Origin: Niabella pedocola | GTDB lineage: Bacteria; Bacteroidota; Bacteroidia; Chitinophagales; Chitinophagaceae | DNA: 64,000 nt | NCBI RefSeq assembly: GCF_021044425.1 | Contig: NZ_JAJNEC010000004.1 | Coordinates: 620,001-684,000, forward strand | Direction: 5' to 3' | In this document: piece by piece, positions 1 through 9,534 of the stretch | Layout of the letters: each line of letters begins with the position of its first letter | Position numbering within the stretch: position 1 is the stretch's first letter | The notes under the pieces: model-generated | Databases searched by the model: none | Told to the model about the DNA's origin: nothing | The model's input: the letters and a program-made list of their open reading frames with translations, nothing else | Made by a program: the position numbers and the translations under genes

Positions 1-297
1 ATTTGAAGAAACATTGCCCCCAAATGTGACTCCCGGCGAATTCGCCCCCTGAATACTCGGGTATTGTTGGTTACTCAAGGAGAAAGTGACTGTAGTTGCA
101 GGCGTATATACTCCAGCATCCCCATTATACATCGTAACAACCTGATTCGACGTAGTGGGACCATTTCCGGAAGGACCACCTCCATTTTCAAATTTCAGCG
201 ATTTTTGTCCGAAGGAAGGGCTGGTAAAAAAAAGGAACAACAGGCTCCATATACAGGTAATACCTGTATTAATAACAGAGCGATAACTGTTTAACAT
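1..297 (-). CDS. Secreted surface protein, N-terminal 99 residues only (cut by window edge)
   Basis: The first 99 codons of a minus-strand gene that runs off the left end of the window. It begins with ATG at 297, has a hydrophobic signal segment ending near TSPSFGQ, and then closely matches the N-terminus of the neighbouring 681-residue protein: both share KSLKFENGGGP-like and GNGPTT stretches, a GDAGVY motif and a TVTFSLxNQQY segment. It is therefore a tandem paralogue of that gene. The function is unknown; surface exposure is inferred from the signal peptide and the domains of the intact copy. The open frame reaches base 1 without a stop. Confidence 0.75.
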   Translation of the reverse strand, partial: MLNSYRSVINTGITCIWSLLFLFFTSPSFGQKSLKFENGGGPSGNGPTTSNQVVTMYNGDAGVYTPATTVTFSLSNQQYPSIQGANSPGVTFGGNVSSN

Positions 298-776
298 AAG
301 GATTATTTTTAGGTTTATTAAGAGCTAAAGAGTGAGCCAACACTTCTGGAATTTCAAATCGCCTGATGTTATTACTTGTAGATTGCGAGGTTTATTTGAA
401 TGCTGCTGCAAGGTAAAAACTCTCTGAACATCATGTATAATGTGTTATGATAATAGTATAACCTATCCGCATTTCAGTAAGTTTTTTTGGTGAACCCAAC
501 TTCATAAAATAATTCAGGCATTTATTAAACTACCGTCATAATCATTCAGGAATGCTTCCCGTTTGATGTTTGTAGAAGCGCAAGCCTATTTCCGCATTGC
601 CGTTACATTTAAAATCATATGTCAACGAGTGTCCGCCTGGCCAGGAATCCTTCTTTATTTTGAGCGAAGCATCTTTACATGCAAGCATTTGAATTCCTCA
701 AACTTAGAAACGGACCTGGTTCTCATACCGGATCTCAGTTTTTATAATCGGGAATCATACTACTTGTTTATATAAA
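298..776. other. Intergenic region, no convincing gene
   Basis: About 480 bases between the two paralogous surface-protein genes. A 70-codon plus-strand frame (563-775) lacks any recognisable domain or signal and lies between two minus-strand genes, so it is not called. The part just upstream of 297 presumably holds the promoter of the left-edge gene; no clear Bacteroidota -33/-7 pair was identified. Confidence 0.5.
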
Positions 777-777
777 G

Positions 778-802
778 AAAAAAGGAGCTTTCGCTCCTTT
801 TT
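778..802 (-). terminator. Rho-independent terminator of the 681-residue protein gene
   Basis: GGAGC/GCTCC stem closed by a four-base TTTC loop and extended by A-run/T-run pairing. On the minus strand it is followed by a run of T and lies 34 bases after the stop codon at 836-838. The A/T-rich flanks would let it work in both directions. Confidence 0.75.
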
Positions 803-835
803 AGGTGGTGTTCTAAATAGATTGCCCTCTATTTT

Positions 836-2881
836 TTATTCGACTGCTGCCCGTATGATTTTTGAAGTTACTCTCGTTCCATCTTTATCCACCTGAACGA
901 TACGTACAAATATTTTACCCCCATTTTCTTTTGCTGAGATATCTTTCTTGTTACATGAAACACTCAGTATCACCAGACCAATGACCGCCAACCCCATCAT
1001 CAACACTTTGCTACCCCGGCCCCTGGAATACACAAATCCGACACCTACAAACAGCAATGAAATAAAGGCCAAACTTGTACCATTCATTGTTTTAGAAAAA
1101 CTATAGTTCAATTCGATATCAGACTTCCCTCCGGGAGCCTTTGTTGCAACGACCCCAACATTTGTAAAATGTACGCCATCCGTAGAAACTTCCACATCAA
1201 AATGATCGTTATTCATCTCCGTTTCAGTGCTCCAATGAACCGTTAGCTGCTCGTTGCTATACCTTGCATTTATCGCCCCCCAAATAACTGGTAAGCTCCC
1301 ATCCCATTTCACGGTAAAGGTTGCAGGGCTATTGCCCTTTTCTCCTGCCGCATCAACAAAACTATACTTAAAGGATGTTTCGGTACTTCCATCTTTTAAA
1401 TCCGTAAACGATAACAGTGAGGGATCAAAATTTAATATTTCCTGCCCGGCTGTTACTTCATTGCCATTATAGTACAATTTTCCATTTTCGGGCAGACTGT
1501 CAATTACAACAGTATTTCCATTTCCCATCTGACCGTCCTCAGCATCTGAACCGCTAACGGCTGTATGAATCGTACCCTGGGCAATCGCATGATTGGCCGG
1601 CATTGCAATAGTTTGAGAAACATCGTTACTTACCGGGACACGCTCCATTGCAAAATTCACATCTGAAATATTTCCATTTACTGTCAATCCTGTAAGAATA
1701 CCATTGGGAGCTCCATCATTTCCGGCGCCGGAACCAACATTTTCGCCTGTACTCACCCATCCATCCGGTAGTTTAACTGCCGGTGGAGCTGTACCGACTG
1801 TAGCAGTATTTGTGGTTATTTCCAATGCATAATTTCCTGCCAGCACATTATTGCTAAAGCTATAGGTACCATCAGTGTTTACGGGCACCGTTGCTACAAC
1901 GGTATTTGTTGAAGGATCTATTAAAACCGCGTTCAACCCACCCGCATTCGTTCCTGTACCATTCACCGTATTATCCTTAAGTCCATTAGCATCATTGAAT
2001 ACGGAACCACTAACACTGTAAGCCGCCAGGGAAACGCTTACTAAAAAACCGTCGGCGCCAACAGAACTGCGGCTGGACCATTGATTGCCACCACCGTCGC
2101 CACGGAAGTATACACGGAATGTTATCGAACTTATGCGGGTACCGTTTACTTGCACACTTCCTGCAGCACCTCCTCCAGTACCTGCCGAACTGGTGCCAAT
2201 AGCTGAAGCCGAATTACGGATGGAGTTGCCATTAACAGAAAAGTACTGACTGCCGGCCAGCCTTGTTAAAGAATAGGCCGTGTTATTGAGATCAAAGCCG
2301 GCAGCAAATCCCTGGGTGCCGTTAGTTCCACCCAAACCCGTAAAATGAATCACCGGGTTATTTACAGGGCGATTAAATGTTAAGGTAAGATCTCCATAGT
2401 ACACCGTTTGGTTCGTGGGCACCTTGTTGCTGCCATCGGCATTGATCAGCGCATCTGAATAGATCGCAATCTCTAAACCATAGTCATTGCTTACATTGAT
2501 GCCCGGCTGAATGTTATTTGTAGCATACTGCGGATTACTGGAGCCCCCCAGATTACTCAACACCATGTAATGGTTAATACTGGTAGCCGTGTTGCCGTTG
2601 TTGTTAAGGTTTCCACCAAAAACGATTCCAGGAATATTCGGATTGCCTTCGATGGATGTGTACTGCTGATTGTTCAATGAAAATGTAACTGTTGTAGAAG
2701 GGCTATAGACGCCTGCGTCTCCATAATACATGGTTACCGTTTTATCTGTAGTGGTGGGACCATTGCCAGCCGGCCCACCTCCATTCTCAAACTTCAATGA
2801 CCTTTGCGCGAAAACAGATTCACAGGTAACAACAGTTATAAAGATGAAAACCAGGAATTTTAATATACGATTTGATTTCAT
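836..2881 (-). CDS. Secreted SdrD-B-like surface protein with hydrophobic C-terminus
   Basis: 681 residues. A signal peptide ends near CESVFAQ. Residues about 25-290 form a Gly/Asn/Thr-rich beta-type region typical of Bacteroidota extracellular proteins. Around 290-400 there is an SdrD B-like or carboxypeptidase-regulatory-like fold (VSGSVFNDANG start, GTYSF and GNYALEI motifs). A cadherin-like or surface repeat follows at about 415-525, then a WSTETEMNNDHFDVEVS segment common in secreted Bacteroidota proteins. The C-terminus is unusual: two hydrophobic stretches separated by a YSRGRGSK basic patch, a lipobox-like LSVSC, and about 40 polar residues. The role is probably surface attachment or adhesion, by inference. 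The left-edge paralogue suggests a tandem family. The gene is monocistronic with its own terminator. Confidence 0.75.
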   Translation of the reverse strand: MKSNRILKFLVFIFITVVTCESVFAQRSLKFENGGGPAGNGPTTTDKTVTMYYGDAGVYSPSTTVTFSLNNQQYTSIEGNPNIPGIVFGGNLNNNGNTATSINHYMVLSNLGGSSNPQYATNNIQPGINVSNDYGLEIAIYSDALINADGSNKVPTNQTVYYGDLTLTFNRPVNNPVIHFTGLGGTNGTQGFAAGFDLNNTAYSLTRLAGSQYFSVNGNSIRNSASAIGTSSAGTGGGAAGSVQVNGTRISSITFRVYFRGDGGGNQWSSRSSVGADGFLVSVSLAAYSVSGSVFNDANGLKDNTVNGTGTNAGGLNAVLIDPSTNTVVATVPVNTDGTYSFSNNVLAGNYALEITTNTATVGTAPPAVKLPDGWVSTGENVGSGAGNDGAPNGILTGLTVNGNISDVNFAMERVPVSNDVSQTIAMPANHAIAQGTIHTAVSGSDAEDGQMGNGNTVVIDSLPENGKLYYNGNEVTAGQEILNFDPSLLSFTDLKDGSTETSFKYSFVDAAGEKGNSPATFTVKWDGSLPVIWGAINARYSNEQLTVHWSTETEMNNDHFDVEVSTDGVHFTNVGVVATKAPGGKSDIELNYSFSKTMNGTSLAFISLLFVGVGFVYSRGRGSKVLMMGLAVIGLVILSVSCNKKDISAKENGGKIFVRIVQVDKDGTRVTSKIIRAAVE

Positions 2882-3688
2882 AAGTGAGGTTTGAAATTTA
2901 TTAAATATCGATCATTAATTAAGGCGCCATAGGTTCATATTGCTTAATAAACAAGATCACGATATCGTATCCTTTGTTGTAAATATTATAAGACTTGGAA
3001 TCACATGTTTTCCTTCATAGAGAACCAATAGAGGAATCTTTCAAATTCCCCGCTAAGATAAATGGAGAATAAAAGCAAGCAAACACACCCTCATCCTATT
3101 TCATCATATTCAACAAATAAATCACTCTATTAAATAAAATTCGTCGTCACCAGCCTGATAAATATTCACTCCGGAACAACTAAACACCTTAATCCCGCAT
3201 TCTAAAAACCACCGAAATTATTCTGCGGCTCAAAATAATGCCAGTCAAACAATCGAGAAATTTAATACACGCGTATAGTCACCCTAATAAAATAACAGGC
3301 TGGCATTTCCAATGATTGAATGTATCTGGTTATTATCCCGCATTATAGTACATAAGGAACAACACCCAGACATACCAGGAGCCATCATCTTTGGCTTTAC
3401 AGACCAACACCAGCAGTAATGCTAATATAACATCAACAAAAGTCTTTGCTTAAAATCTACGCAACAGTAATGAGCCTGGGCAATATACGGATAGCGGTCA
3501 ATCGATCGGCAGGAGAAAAGCCCTGGCACATCACAAGATGTCAATTACAATGTGTGTCATTATCAAACCAACAGGCATATGATCTGCCGGCTGTCAGAGA
3601 AATTCAACCGTATAGATATTAAAGGTTCTCTCCACAAGAACCGGAAGAAGTGTAGTTCATGGGAAGACCTGCACAGCTCCCCTGACTG
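2882..3688. other. Long AT-rich intergenic region
   Basis: About 800 bases without a supportable gene on either strand. It separates the surface-protein gene, whose promoter should lie near its right-hand side at about 2882-3000, from the 3' end of an AraC regulator. No repeat, hairpin terminator or RNA gene was recognised. Confidence 0.5.
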
Positions 3689-4546
3689 CTATTGAACAGA
3701 GAATTTCATCCTGTATTCCTTTGGCGTCATACCTGTAAGCCCTTTAAAGAAGAAGGAAAAATAAGACAAATTGGTATAGCCCAAACTATATCCAATCTCC
3801 TTTATTGACAGCTCTGAACTATGCAATAATTTTTTTGCTTCCAGCACTATCCGTTCACGTATCATTTCCAGGGGCGATTTATTGTAGTGCTTACGACAGA
3901 TAATCCCCAGGTAGTTCGCCGTTATTTGCAGCTCTTCCGCATAAAAAGAAACGACTTTTTGTGATCTGAAATTTTTATCTACCAGCGAATGAAACCGATT
4001 CGAAAGGTTTGCTCCTTGTGACATTTCGGTATTCCCATGCACATACTCTTTCCACACATGCACGATTAAAGCGATAAGCCGCGCTCTTGCATTGATCAGC
4101 TCGGGAAATACAATATTTGAATCAATTTCTTTTTTAATTGCATCAAATTCGGAACTGAATCGCTTATACCCCTCGTCATCAAGATGTAAGGCAATATTCT
4201 TATTCAATGATGAGAACGTATGCCTGATGGGCACCGTAAATGTTTCAATCAACGTGCTTTCTATTAAAAGCCTCCGGCCATACGAGCCCGGTGAAATACT
4301 CCAGTCAAAAGTCTTATCCGGCAGATGTATAAACAGTTGCTTTGGTTGAAGCTCAAACAGTGTATTATCGGTCCTGCATTCGCCAGAACCGTTATCAAGT
4401 AACACAATCGTAAAAGATCGATCCGGAAAACAATTTAGCTGTGCCGAATTATAAAAATCCTGATAGCGAACATACGATGCTTCGTCGGTTATTTCAGGCT
4501 GGCCCGGATTACATCCAACAGCATAACCAGTACTTTCTATAGTCAT
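3689..4546 (-). CDS. AraC-family transcriptional regulator
   Basis: 285 residues. The N-terminal ~170 residues form a variable ligand-sensing, cupin-like region. The C-terminal ~100 residues are a double helix-turn-helix AraC domain: an ITANYLGIICRK first helix region, LSIKEIGYSLGY, then SYFSFFFKGLTGMTPKEYR, the classic second motif. There is no signal peptide, so it is cytoplasmic. Its DNA-binding domain strongly resembles that of the second AraC gene at 5742-6614, so the two are likely paralogues. The target and effector cannot be read from sequence; the nearby surface protein gene or the small LETM1-like gene are candidates by proximity only. Confidence 0.9.
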   Translation of the reverse strand: MTIESTGYAVGCNPGQPEITDEASYVRYQDFYNSAQLNCFPDRSFTIVLLDNGSGECRTDNTLFELQPKQLFIHLPDKTFDWSISPGSYGRRLLIESTLIETFTVPIRHTFSSLNKNIALHLDDEGYKRFSSEFDAIKKEIDSNIVFPELINARARLIALIVHVWKEYVHGNTEMSQGANLSNRFHSLVDKNFRSQKVVSFYAEELQITANYLGIICRKHYNKSPLEMIRERIVLEAKKLLHSSELSIKEIGYSLGYTNLSYFSFFFKGLTGMTPKEYRMKFSVQ

Positions 4547-5226
4547 CAGATTTCAATATAGATGTTCCAAAAATTTCTTACAATCAGGCATTTTTATATT
4601 TATCAAAACATCACCAATAATCTTAGCTATGTTCCGGCTCAAATATCGAATCACCCATTGTACACAAAATGAATTAGCCATGCAAAATTATCGGATTTAC
4701 GGGTCAATCTCACTCAACATCAAATCCCCATAAATTACCGTAATCATTCATTTTCTTACATTTTTTATCACACCCCGGACATAACCCATCATCTATTGCA
4801 AAAACCACCGGCTACCTGCCCAACAACTGGAATCGCCCGACGACCCGGGTACCAGCACATCCACTTAATGTAAAAAGGAGAGCACGGAAGTAAATATTCC
4901 TGCGGATGGATGAGCGGAAATAGAAAATATAACGACCCCAGCCCGAATTGTATTCCATCTGGCCCCGACAAATGCAGCCACTGCAGGATATAGCCAATTC
5001 ACCTGCCTATCAGTGGCAAATGAACCCGCTTTGGATCCCTTAGGTTTTCAACAGTAGGAGAATGCGTTATCTATAAAGTTTTAATGATACCGCTTATTTA
5101 AACCTTTACGATAGCTGTGCATTGACAAAAAAGTCAAGAACAGCTGCCCATTCCGTAATAGTCCCAAATAATACAGCACTGGTGCCCGGTTAACAGCTAA
5201 TTCCAATCGTGAATACGATCATTCCA
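4547..5226. other. Intergenic region, no convincing gene
   Basis: About 680 bases between an AraC regulator start and the end of a small minus-strand gene. Two overlapping minus-strand frames (about 4789-4997) show no domain, have a cysteine- and tryptophan-rich composition unlike neighbouring proteins, and are rejected. The segment just above 4546 should contain the AraC promoter. Confidence 0.45.
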
Positions 5227-5529
5227 TTAGCTTCCAGGTGTATCAAAAGCGCTGGGTAATAATGCTATATTGTGCTTCTCTGCTACTTTGATCAGGATCG
5301 GCATTAAGATAGAAGCACCGGGTATCAGAACAAAAGGAATGCCTACACCTGCTAATTTGAGAGAGTCGAAGAACTGAGTCTTTAAAATCACCTCTTCATC
5401 GCTATCAATTTTTTGTCCGCTCATGTATTTACGGATAATAGCTACAGCCTCCTTATCGCCATTATACTCCGTTATTAACGCCTTAACAAAGTGATGCGCA
5501 TGTTCCTCAATATATGCCTCAATTTTCAT
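5227..5529 (-). CDS. Small LETM1-like conserved protein
   Basis: 100 residues. The first ~60 are charged and helical. Residues ~60-95 contain a short hydrophobic stretch, GIPFVLIPGASILMPILIK, followed by the LLPSAF ending. This resembles the core of LETM1-type proteins, in which a proline-containing membrane segment precedes a conserved LLPSTF-like motif. Small proteins of this type are frequent in Bacteroidota and have no firm function. It has no signal peptide and one possible membrane helix. It lies between two AraC paralogues on the same strand, with about 210 bases to the upstream AraC gene, so operonic linkage is uncertain. The family resemblance is from motif reading only. Confidence 0.65.
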   Translation of the reverse strand: MKIEAYIEEHAHHFVKALITEYNGDKEAVAIIRKYMSGQKIDSDEEVILKTQFFDSLKLAGVGIPFVLIPGASILMPILIKVAEKHNIALLPSAFDTPGS

Positions 5530-5741
5530 AGTATCCGATTATATTTTGTACCAAATGCAATAAAAGAACCGAGCTATCTTTTCCCGTCCGATACGCTTTT
5601 GAGGTTGACTATACGATTCTCCAAATTAAAAATCAGATCCGTACCGGCAATCTGCCATCCGGAAACAGATCGTATTAAATTATAAAAAACAAAGGACGTA
5701 CAAACTGTTCTTATCAACATTCATATCGGTCCAAGCCAAAT

Positions 5742-6614
5742 TCATACGGGTTGTTCTCTATACTGGCGTGGATAAAACCCGGTATTTGACTTTATATAGA
5801 AAGAAAAGTTCGAAATCTCGTTAAAGCCCAACTTAAAAGCGATTTCCTTTATTGATAGTTCCGACCCAAGTAACAATCGTTTAGCTTCCAAAAGCCTGCG
5901 TTGGCTAATAAAATGCTTTGCATTAACCCCTGCATATCGCCTGCAGATGATATTCAGATAATTGGGCGTAATTGCCAGTTTGTCCGCATAATAGGAAACG
6001 GTGTTTCCCTCACCAAACCCCTCATGTAACAAGACACTGAACCGATTGAGGATTGGATTTGCTTTTTTCTCAACCAGATCCTTTTTCACATGCTCCGTAA
6101 TATACAAATTAATCAAGGTAAGTATCAGCTTCGTCCGCACCATTGCAAGATCGGCCCTAATACCAGCAACGTTCAGCTCCTCACTGAGCAGCACCACCTC
6201 TCTCGTTATTTTTTTAAAAAATCCGGCATCAAGATTCAGTACCGGGCAATAATTGAACTTGGCATTTATAAACGCCGTCTCAAACATATATTTTTCCACA
6301 AAGTATTTGCTTACGATTAATTTATGCCCCCTGGTGCCGCTTCCGCTATTCCAGGAGTGAATCTGCTCCGGAAACGAAATATGAACCTGGCAATCGCCCT
6401 CTTCATAGCGCTCAAAATCGATAGAATGCCAGCCCTCACTCTTTTCAAAAAAAATAAATACATAGGCATCAGGAGATCGAAAATTTTCTACATGGCTGGC
6501 ACCTGCCATTTTTATATAGGTCACATGTTCCAATATATTTGCTTCTGCCACCAAGTCCTTTTCATCAGGAACAGAATGCATTTCATGCCCTCCTGCTTTT
6601 TGCGCTACATCCAT
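5742..6614 (-). CDS. AraC-family transcriptional regulator (paralogue of 3689-4546)
   Basis: 290 residues. The N-terminal sensing region (~1-180) is followed by a C-terminal AraC/XylS DNA-binding domain: an ITPNYLNIICRR segment, LSIKEIAFKLGF as the first recognition region, and SNFSFYIKSNTGFYPRQYR as the second. Spacing and wording of these motifs match the AraC gene at 3689-4546, so a duplication is likely. No signal peptide is present. A small LETM1-like gene sits between the two. The regulated genes are unknown. Confidence 0.9.
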   Translation of the reverse strand: MDVAQKAGGHEMHSVPDEKDLVAEANILEHVTYIKMAGASHVENFRSPDAYVFIFFEKSEGWHSIDFERYEEGDCQVHISFPEQIHSWNSGSGTRGHKLIVSKYFVEKYMFETAFINAKFNYCPVLNLDAGFFKKITREVVLLSEELNVAGIRADLAMVRTKLILTLINLYITEHVKKDLVEKKANPILNRFSVLLHEGFGEGNTVSYYADKLAITPNYLNIICRRYAGVNAKHFISQRRLLEAKRLLLGSELSIKEIAFKLGFNEISNFSFYIKSNTGFYPRQYREQPV

Positions 6615-6978
6615 AAATGTTCATCAGTTTAACCTTCAATCATCAACTTAATCCACCTTACGAAAGCAGCCCGCTATCCGCCAGACTACAAAGTATCGCT
6701 TATCAATCCTATTTATGAAATTATGAAAATTATCTCCCTGGAAATACGCACAATCAACAAAAAAAATAATATTCGAAATAAAATTGATGAAATCCTATAT
6801 TTTATTCTCAAAATCAGCCGGGATATGTTGATTGCCGGATGTTACATGACAAATCCCTGACATCGCAATCTCGTTTACAAATAATAAATACACAGCGCCA
6901 ATTTTGGCCGGCAAACAGCACGCTGCACAGGACATTTATCGATCCAACCGGGTTAGAAAATACATTAGTAAGACCGGG

Positions 6979-7086
6979 TTACAAAAAAATAAATACAGTG
7001 ATCAATACAAGCAGCCCAACAAATGCATAAAAATAAACATTGATTATTTTGTGCTTATACCGCCGTTCTTTCTTCACATATAACAT
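6979..7086 (-). CDS. Possible 35-residue small membrane protein
   Basis: An ATG at 7086 opens a 35-codon frame on the minus strand ending with TAA at 6979-6981. The product has a basic N-terminus (VKKERRYKHK) followed by one hydrophobic helix (YAFVGLLVLITVFIFL), the layout of a single-pass small membrane protein with its N-terminus inside. It lies ~125 bases downstream of the heparinase-like lyase gene on the same strand, so it could be its distal operon member. No family is recognised. The rest of 6615-7212 shows nothing else supportable. Confidence 0.35.
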   Translation of the reverse strand: MLYVKKERRYKHKIINVYFYAFVGLLVLITVFIFL

Positions 7087-7212
7087 AACTATTCTGCGAA
7101 AGTAAAAAAACTAAAAGACCATCAGTCCCAAGCAGGCAATCACTGAAGCAACCTGCACAAAACGCATCATCGGTTTTTCATTTTGAAATGTCCGTTCCCT
7201 TACGATCTGCAC

Positions 7213-9198
7213 CTACTCTCCTGCCAATGCACGTACCCTCCTGCTAACACCATTGACCGTAACCGTAAGATCTATCGTTCCTTTTATAAAATCATTGCCG
7301 GCATTTTCCTTTACGGTTATCACCGGCGCTTTATGACCACTATAGGGGTACAATACCGTTACAAAAGATTGCGGTGCGACCGCTGCCTTTTGTTTTTCAA
7401 ATACAAAGGCCGGGCGCGGCGTTTCCTTCTGGTATTCGTACGACACGAAGCTTTCTTCTGTATGCATGCTTACCTTATCCTTATTCAAATTCTGGACCAG
7501 TAAATTATTGCCGTCTGCATATGTCGTATACACTGTATTATACGCTTTATCCAGCACCGGCTTGCTGTCTTCCTTCAAATTAAAATGGATGCCCAGCTTA
7601 CCGGCAGCTTCACCTGTTGCTTTATCGATGATAATGAAATAGGTTTTATCTACAAATAAAAACGTACGCTGATGATGTAGCTTTTCATAACTGGGATTGT
7701 CATAACTGAGTATATCCAGATCGTCACCCGTTTCCCATTTGATGAGCCGGGCATTGTTGACGATGGTTTTATCGTCCAGCGTCAATGTCTGATGCGCTTT
7801 GGTACTCCGGTACCAATCCCGCTTGGCATTTTCCTGCTTGCCCACATTGGCATATACAAAACTGCCTGCGTCTGGGGTAAAATCGCGTCCTTTTACCCAA
7901 AGTACAAAATTGCCATTGTCCGGATGCGAATGAAACTCCGCAGGAGGTCCTGCCTTTATCTGCATTACGGTTGCCTTTTGATCCCAGCCATTACGAAATG
8001 CATAAAAACCGGCATCGGGCAGGGCCGATGAAAAATAACCCGGGCGCTTACCGGAAGCGCCATCCGTAGCATAATATTCAATGACCTGGTTTCGGGGAAA
8101 TACGGCGGACCAGCTTTTATAGTTCTGGAGCATGACCGCTTTTGAGGTCAAAAAGGAATTGCCGTACAGGGGGTAGGTATAATCCGGGAACGAATACTTT
8201 CCAACCGCCAGCACCATTTTTTCAACCCGGTCCCGGTATGCCTGCGGAAATTCCTGTCCTACACCACCCAGCTGTGCGATCTGCAATGCATCCAGGAAGA
8301 TTTGGATGGTACCGATATGGTAACCGGGCGACAATTCAAACTGAAGGCCATCCGGCAATACCTGTTTCAGGATCTCGGTGTTCAGCACCCCGATACCGCT
8401 TTTACGCCAGGCAGGCGCCGCAGCCAGTTCGGGGAAGGTGCTGCCCGCATACATCAGGTGCAGGGCCTCATACAAACGATGATTGCCCTTGTCTGTATAA
8501 TTACCCATTACATAGTTGGCCTGTTCATTATAGGAATTCAGAAATTCCATCAAAAAAGCCGGGGTAAAATTGGATGAATGCAGGAACAGGTTAAAGAACC
8601 CCGACCAGTGATTGAGCCGGAAAGATACCACAAATGCCTTCCAGGCAAAATCCTTATCATCCGGGTAAGCGCCCTGTTTATTTTTTTTAATCCAGTCGCG
8701 CACCTCAAACACCCACTCCTTTGCATATTTTTCATCCCCGGTGGAACGATATACCAGGCCCAATGGCTCCCAAAAGGCGGTACGATGCAAAAAGGTGGTC
8801 AGCAACTGGTCCTGCACCGGGCGGTATTGCCAGTTGATATCGCTGCCATAATCATACGCCGGGTATCCCTTATGCGGTTTGAATTTATGTAACAGGATAT
8901 TATTGGCCAGTTCCAGCGTGGCTTCGCTTACTTTTTTACCAGCAAACTGCGGTGCATCGCCTGCATTAAAATCCAGGTGACGCACCCCGGTGCGATGCCG
9001 GTAGTACTCCAGAAGGCCGGCAGCCGCCATCTCATACTGTCCGCTGTTTACAGCCGCCGTCACCTTCTCTAACCCAGGGAAATCCAGATTGATATACCTG
9101 AAACTTTCTTTGGTAACGGGCGGCTCCTGTGCCAGAACGGTAGTAAACGATGCCAATGCCATTGCCGTACCGATTGCTGCTTTTTTTAGTAGGATCAT
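7213..9198 (-). CDS. Heparinase II/III-family polysaccharide lyase (PL12-like)
   Basis: 661 residues from the preferred ATG at 9198, which gives a compact signal peptide (MILLKKAAIG to VLAQ); an in-frame ATG at 9234 only adds 12 residues. The N-terminal alpha/alpha toroid (~30-340) contains GNHRLYEALHLMYAG and LSPGYHIGTIQIFLDA. The C-terminal beta-sandwich starts near DAGFYAFRNGW and contains FHSHPDNGNFVLW. In heparin-sulfate lyases the Asn, Tyr and His of these motifs are catalytic (here about N239, Y293 and H423/H425). The enzyme would cleave uronic-acid-containing polysaccharide by beta-elimination in the periplasm. The substrate cannot be fixed: heparan-like, glucuronan and alginate-like polymers are all possible. 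A second lyase and a hybrid sensor regulator are close by. Confidence 0.88.
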   Translation of the reverse strand: MILLKKAAIGTAMALASFTTVLAQEPPVTKESFRYINLDFPGLEKVTAAVNSGQYEMAAAGLLEYYRHRTGVRHLDFNAGDAPQFAGKKVSEATLELANNILLHKFKPHKGYPAYDYGSDINWQYRPVQDQLLTTFLHRTAFWEPLGLVYRSTGDEKYAKEWVFEVRDWIKKNKQGAYPDDKDFAWKAFVVSFRLNHWSGFFNLFLHSSNFTPAFLMEFLNSYNEQANYVMGNYTDKGNHRLYEALHLMYAGSTFPELAAAPAWRKSGIGVLNTEILKQVLPDGLQFELSPGYHIGTIQIFLDALQIAQLGGVGQEFPQAYRDRVEKMVLAVGKYSFPDYTYPLYGNSFLTSKAVMLQNYKSWSAVFPRNQVIEYYATDGASGKRPGYFSSALPDAGFYAFRNGWDQKATVMQIKAGPPAEFHSHPDNGNFVLWVKGRDFTPDAGSFVYANVGKQENAKRDWYRSTKAHQTLTLDDKTIVNNARLIKWETGDDLDILSYDNPSYEKLHHQRTFLFVDKTYFIIIDKATGEAAGKLGIHFNLKEDSKPVLDKAYNTVYTTYADGNNLLVQNLNKDKVSMHTEESFVSYEYQKETPRPAFVFEKQKAAVAPQSFVTVLYPYSGHKAPVITVKENAGNDFIKGTIDLTVTVNGVSRRVRALAGE

Positions 9199-9235
9199 AT
9201 GCCAATAATAACTGTTTTTAATAATAAAGGTCATG

Positions 9236-9534
9236 AGTTAACCGCAGAGGCGCAGAATACGCTAAGAATACGCAAAGCATTATCTGCTCTTATCGCCGGT
9301 TCCTGTTTTCCTCCGCTACCTTGCAAGTGCCTGCTGCATGAGCGGGTCATTGTTTAACCGCCGAGGCGCAGGGAACGCGAGGTGCGCAAGGGATATCTCC
9401 TATAACGACGTTCATTGCGACCGTTGCGAATACTTCGCGTCCATCGCGGTTAAATCGCATCTTCGTGGTTCCATTTTACCGCAAGGGGCTTAAGAAAGCG
9501 CGAAGCACTATCTGTTTTTATCGCCATCGCCGGC
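9236..9534. repeat. Cluster of degenerate ACCGC(A/C)GAGGCGCAG intergenic repeats
   Basis: Three direct, diverged copies begin near 9241, 9355 and 9478, each starting ACCGC and continuing into GCGCAAG/GCGCGAAGC-type sequence. The first and third also share a downstream block like AAGCAYTATCTGYTYTTATCGCC. A fourth copy is inverted at about 9421-9453 (reads TTAACCGCGATGGACGCGAA on the minus strand), so a long imperfect hairpin can form. The elements lie between two divergently transcribed lyase genes. They resemble multi-copy intergenic repeats of Bacteroidota; mobility or regulatory role is unknown. Confidence 0.6.

Noticed and set aside
563..775. 70-codon plus-strand frame between the two surface-protein paralogues
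   Set aside because: No recognisable domain, isolated orientation and no ribosome-binding context.
4789..4997. Two overlapping minus-strand frames
   Set aside because: Mutually overlapping in different frames, Cys/Trp-rich composition, no motif.
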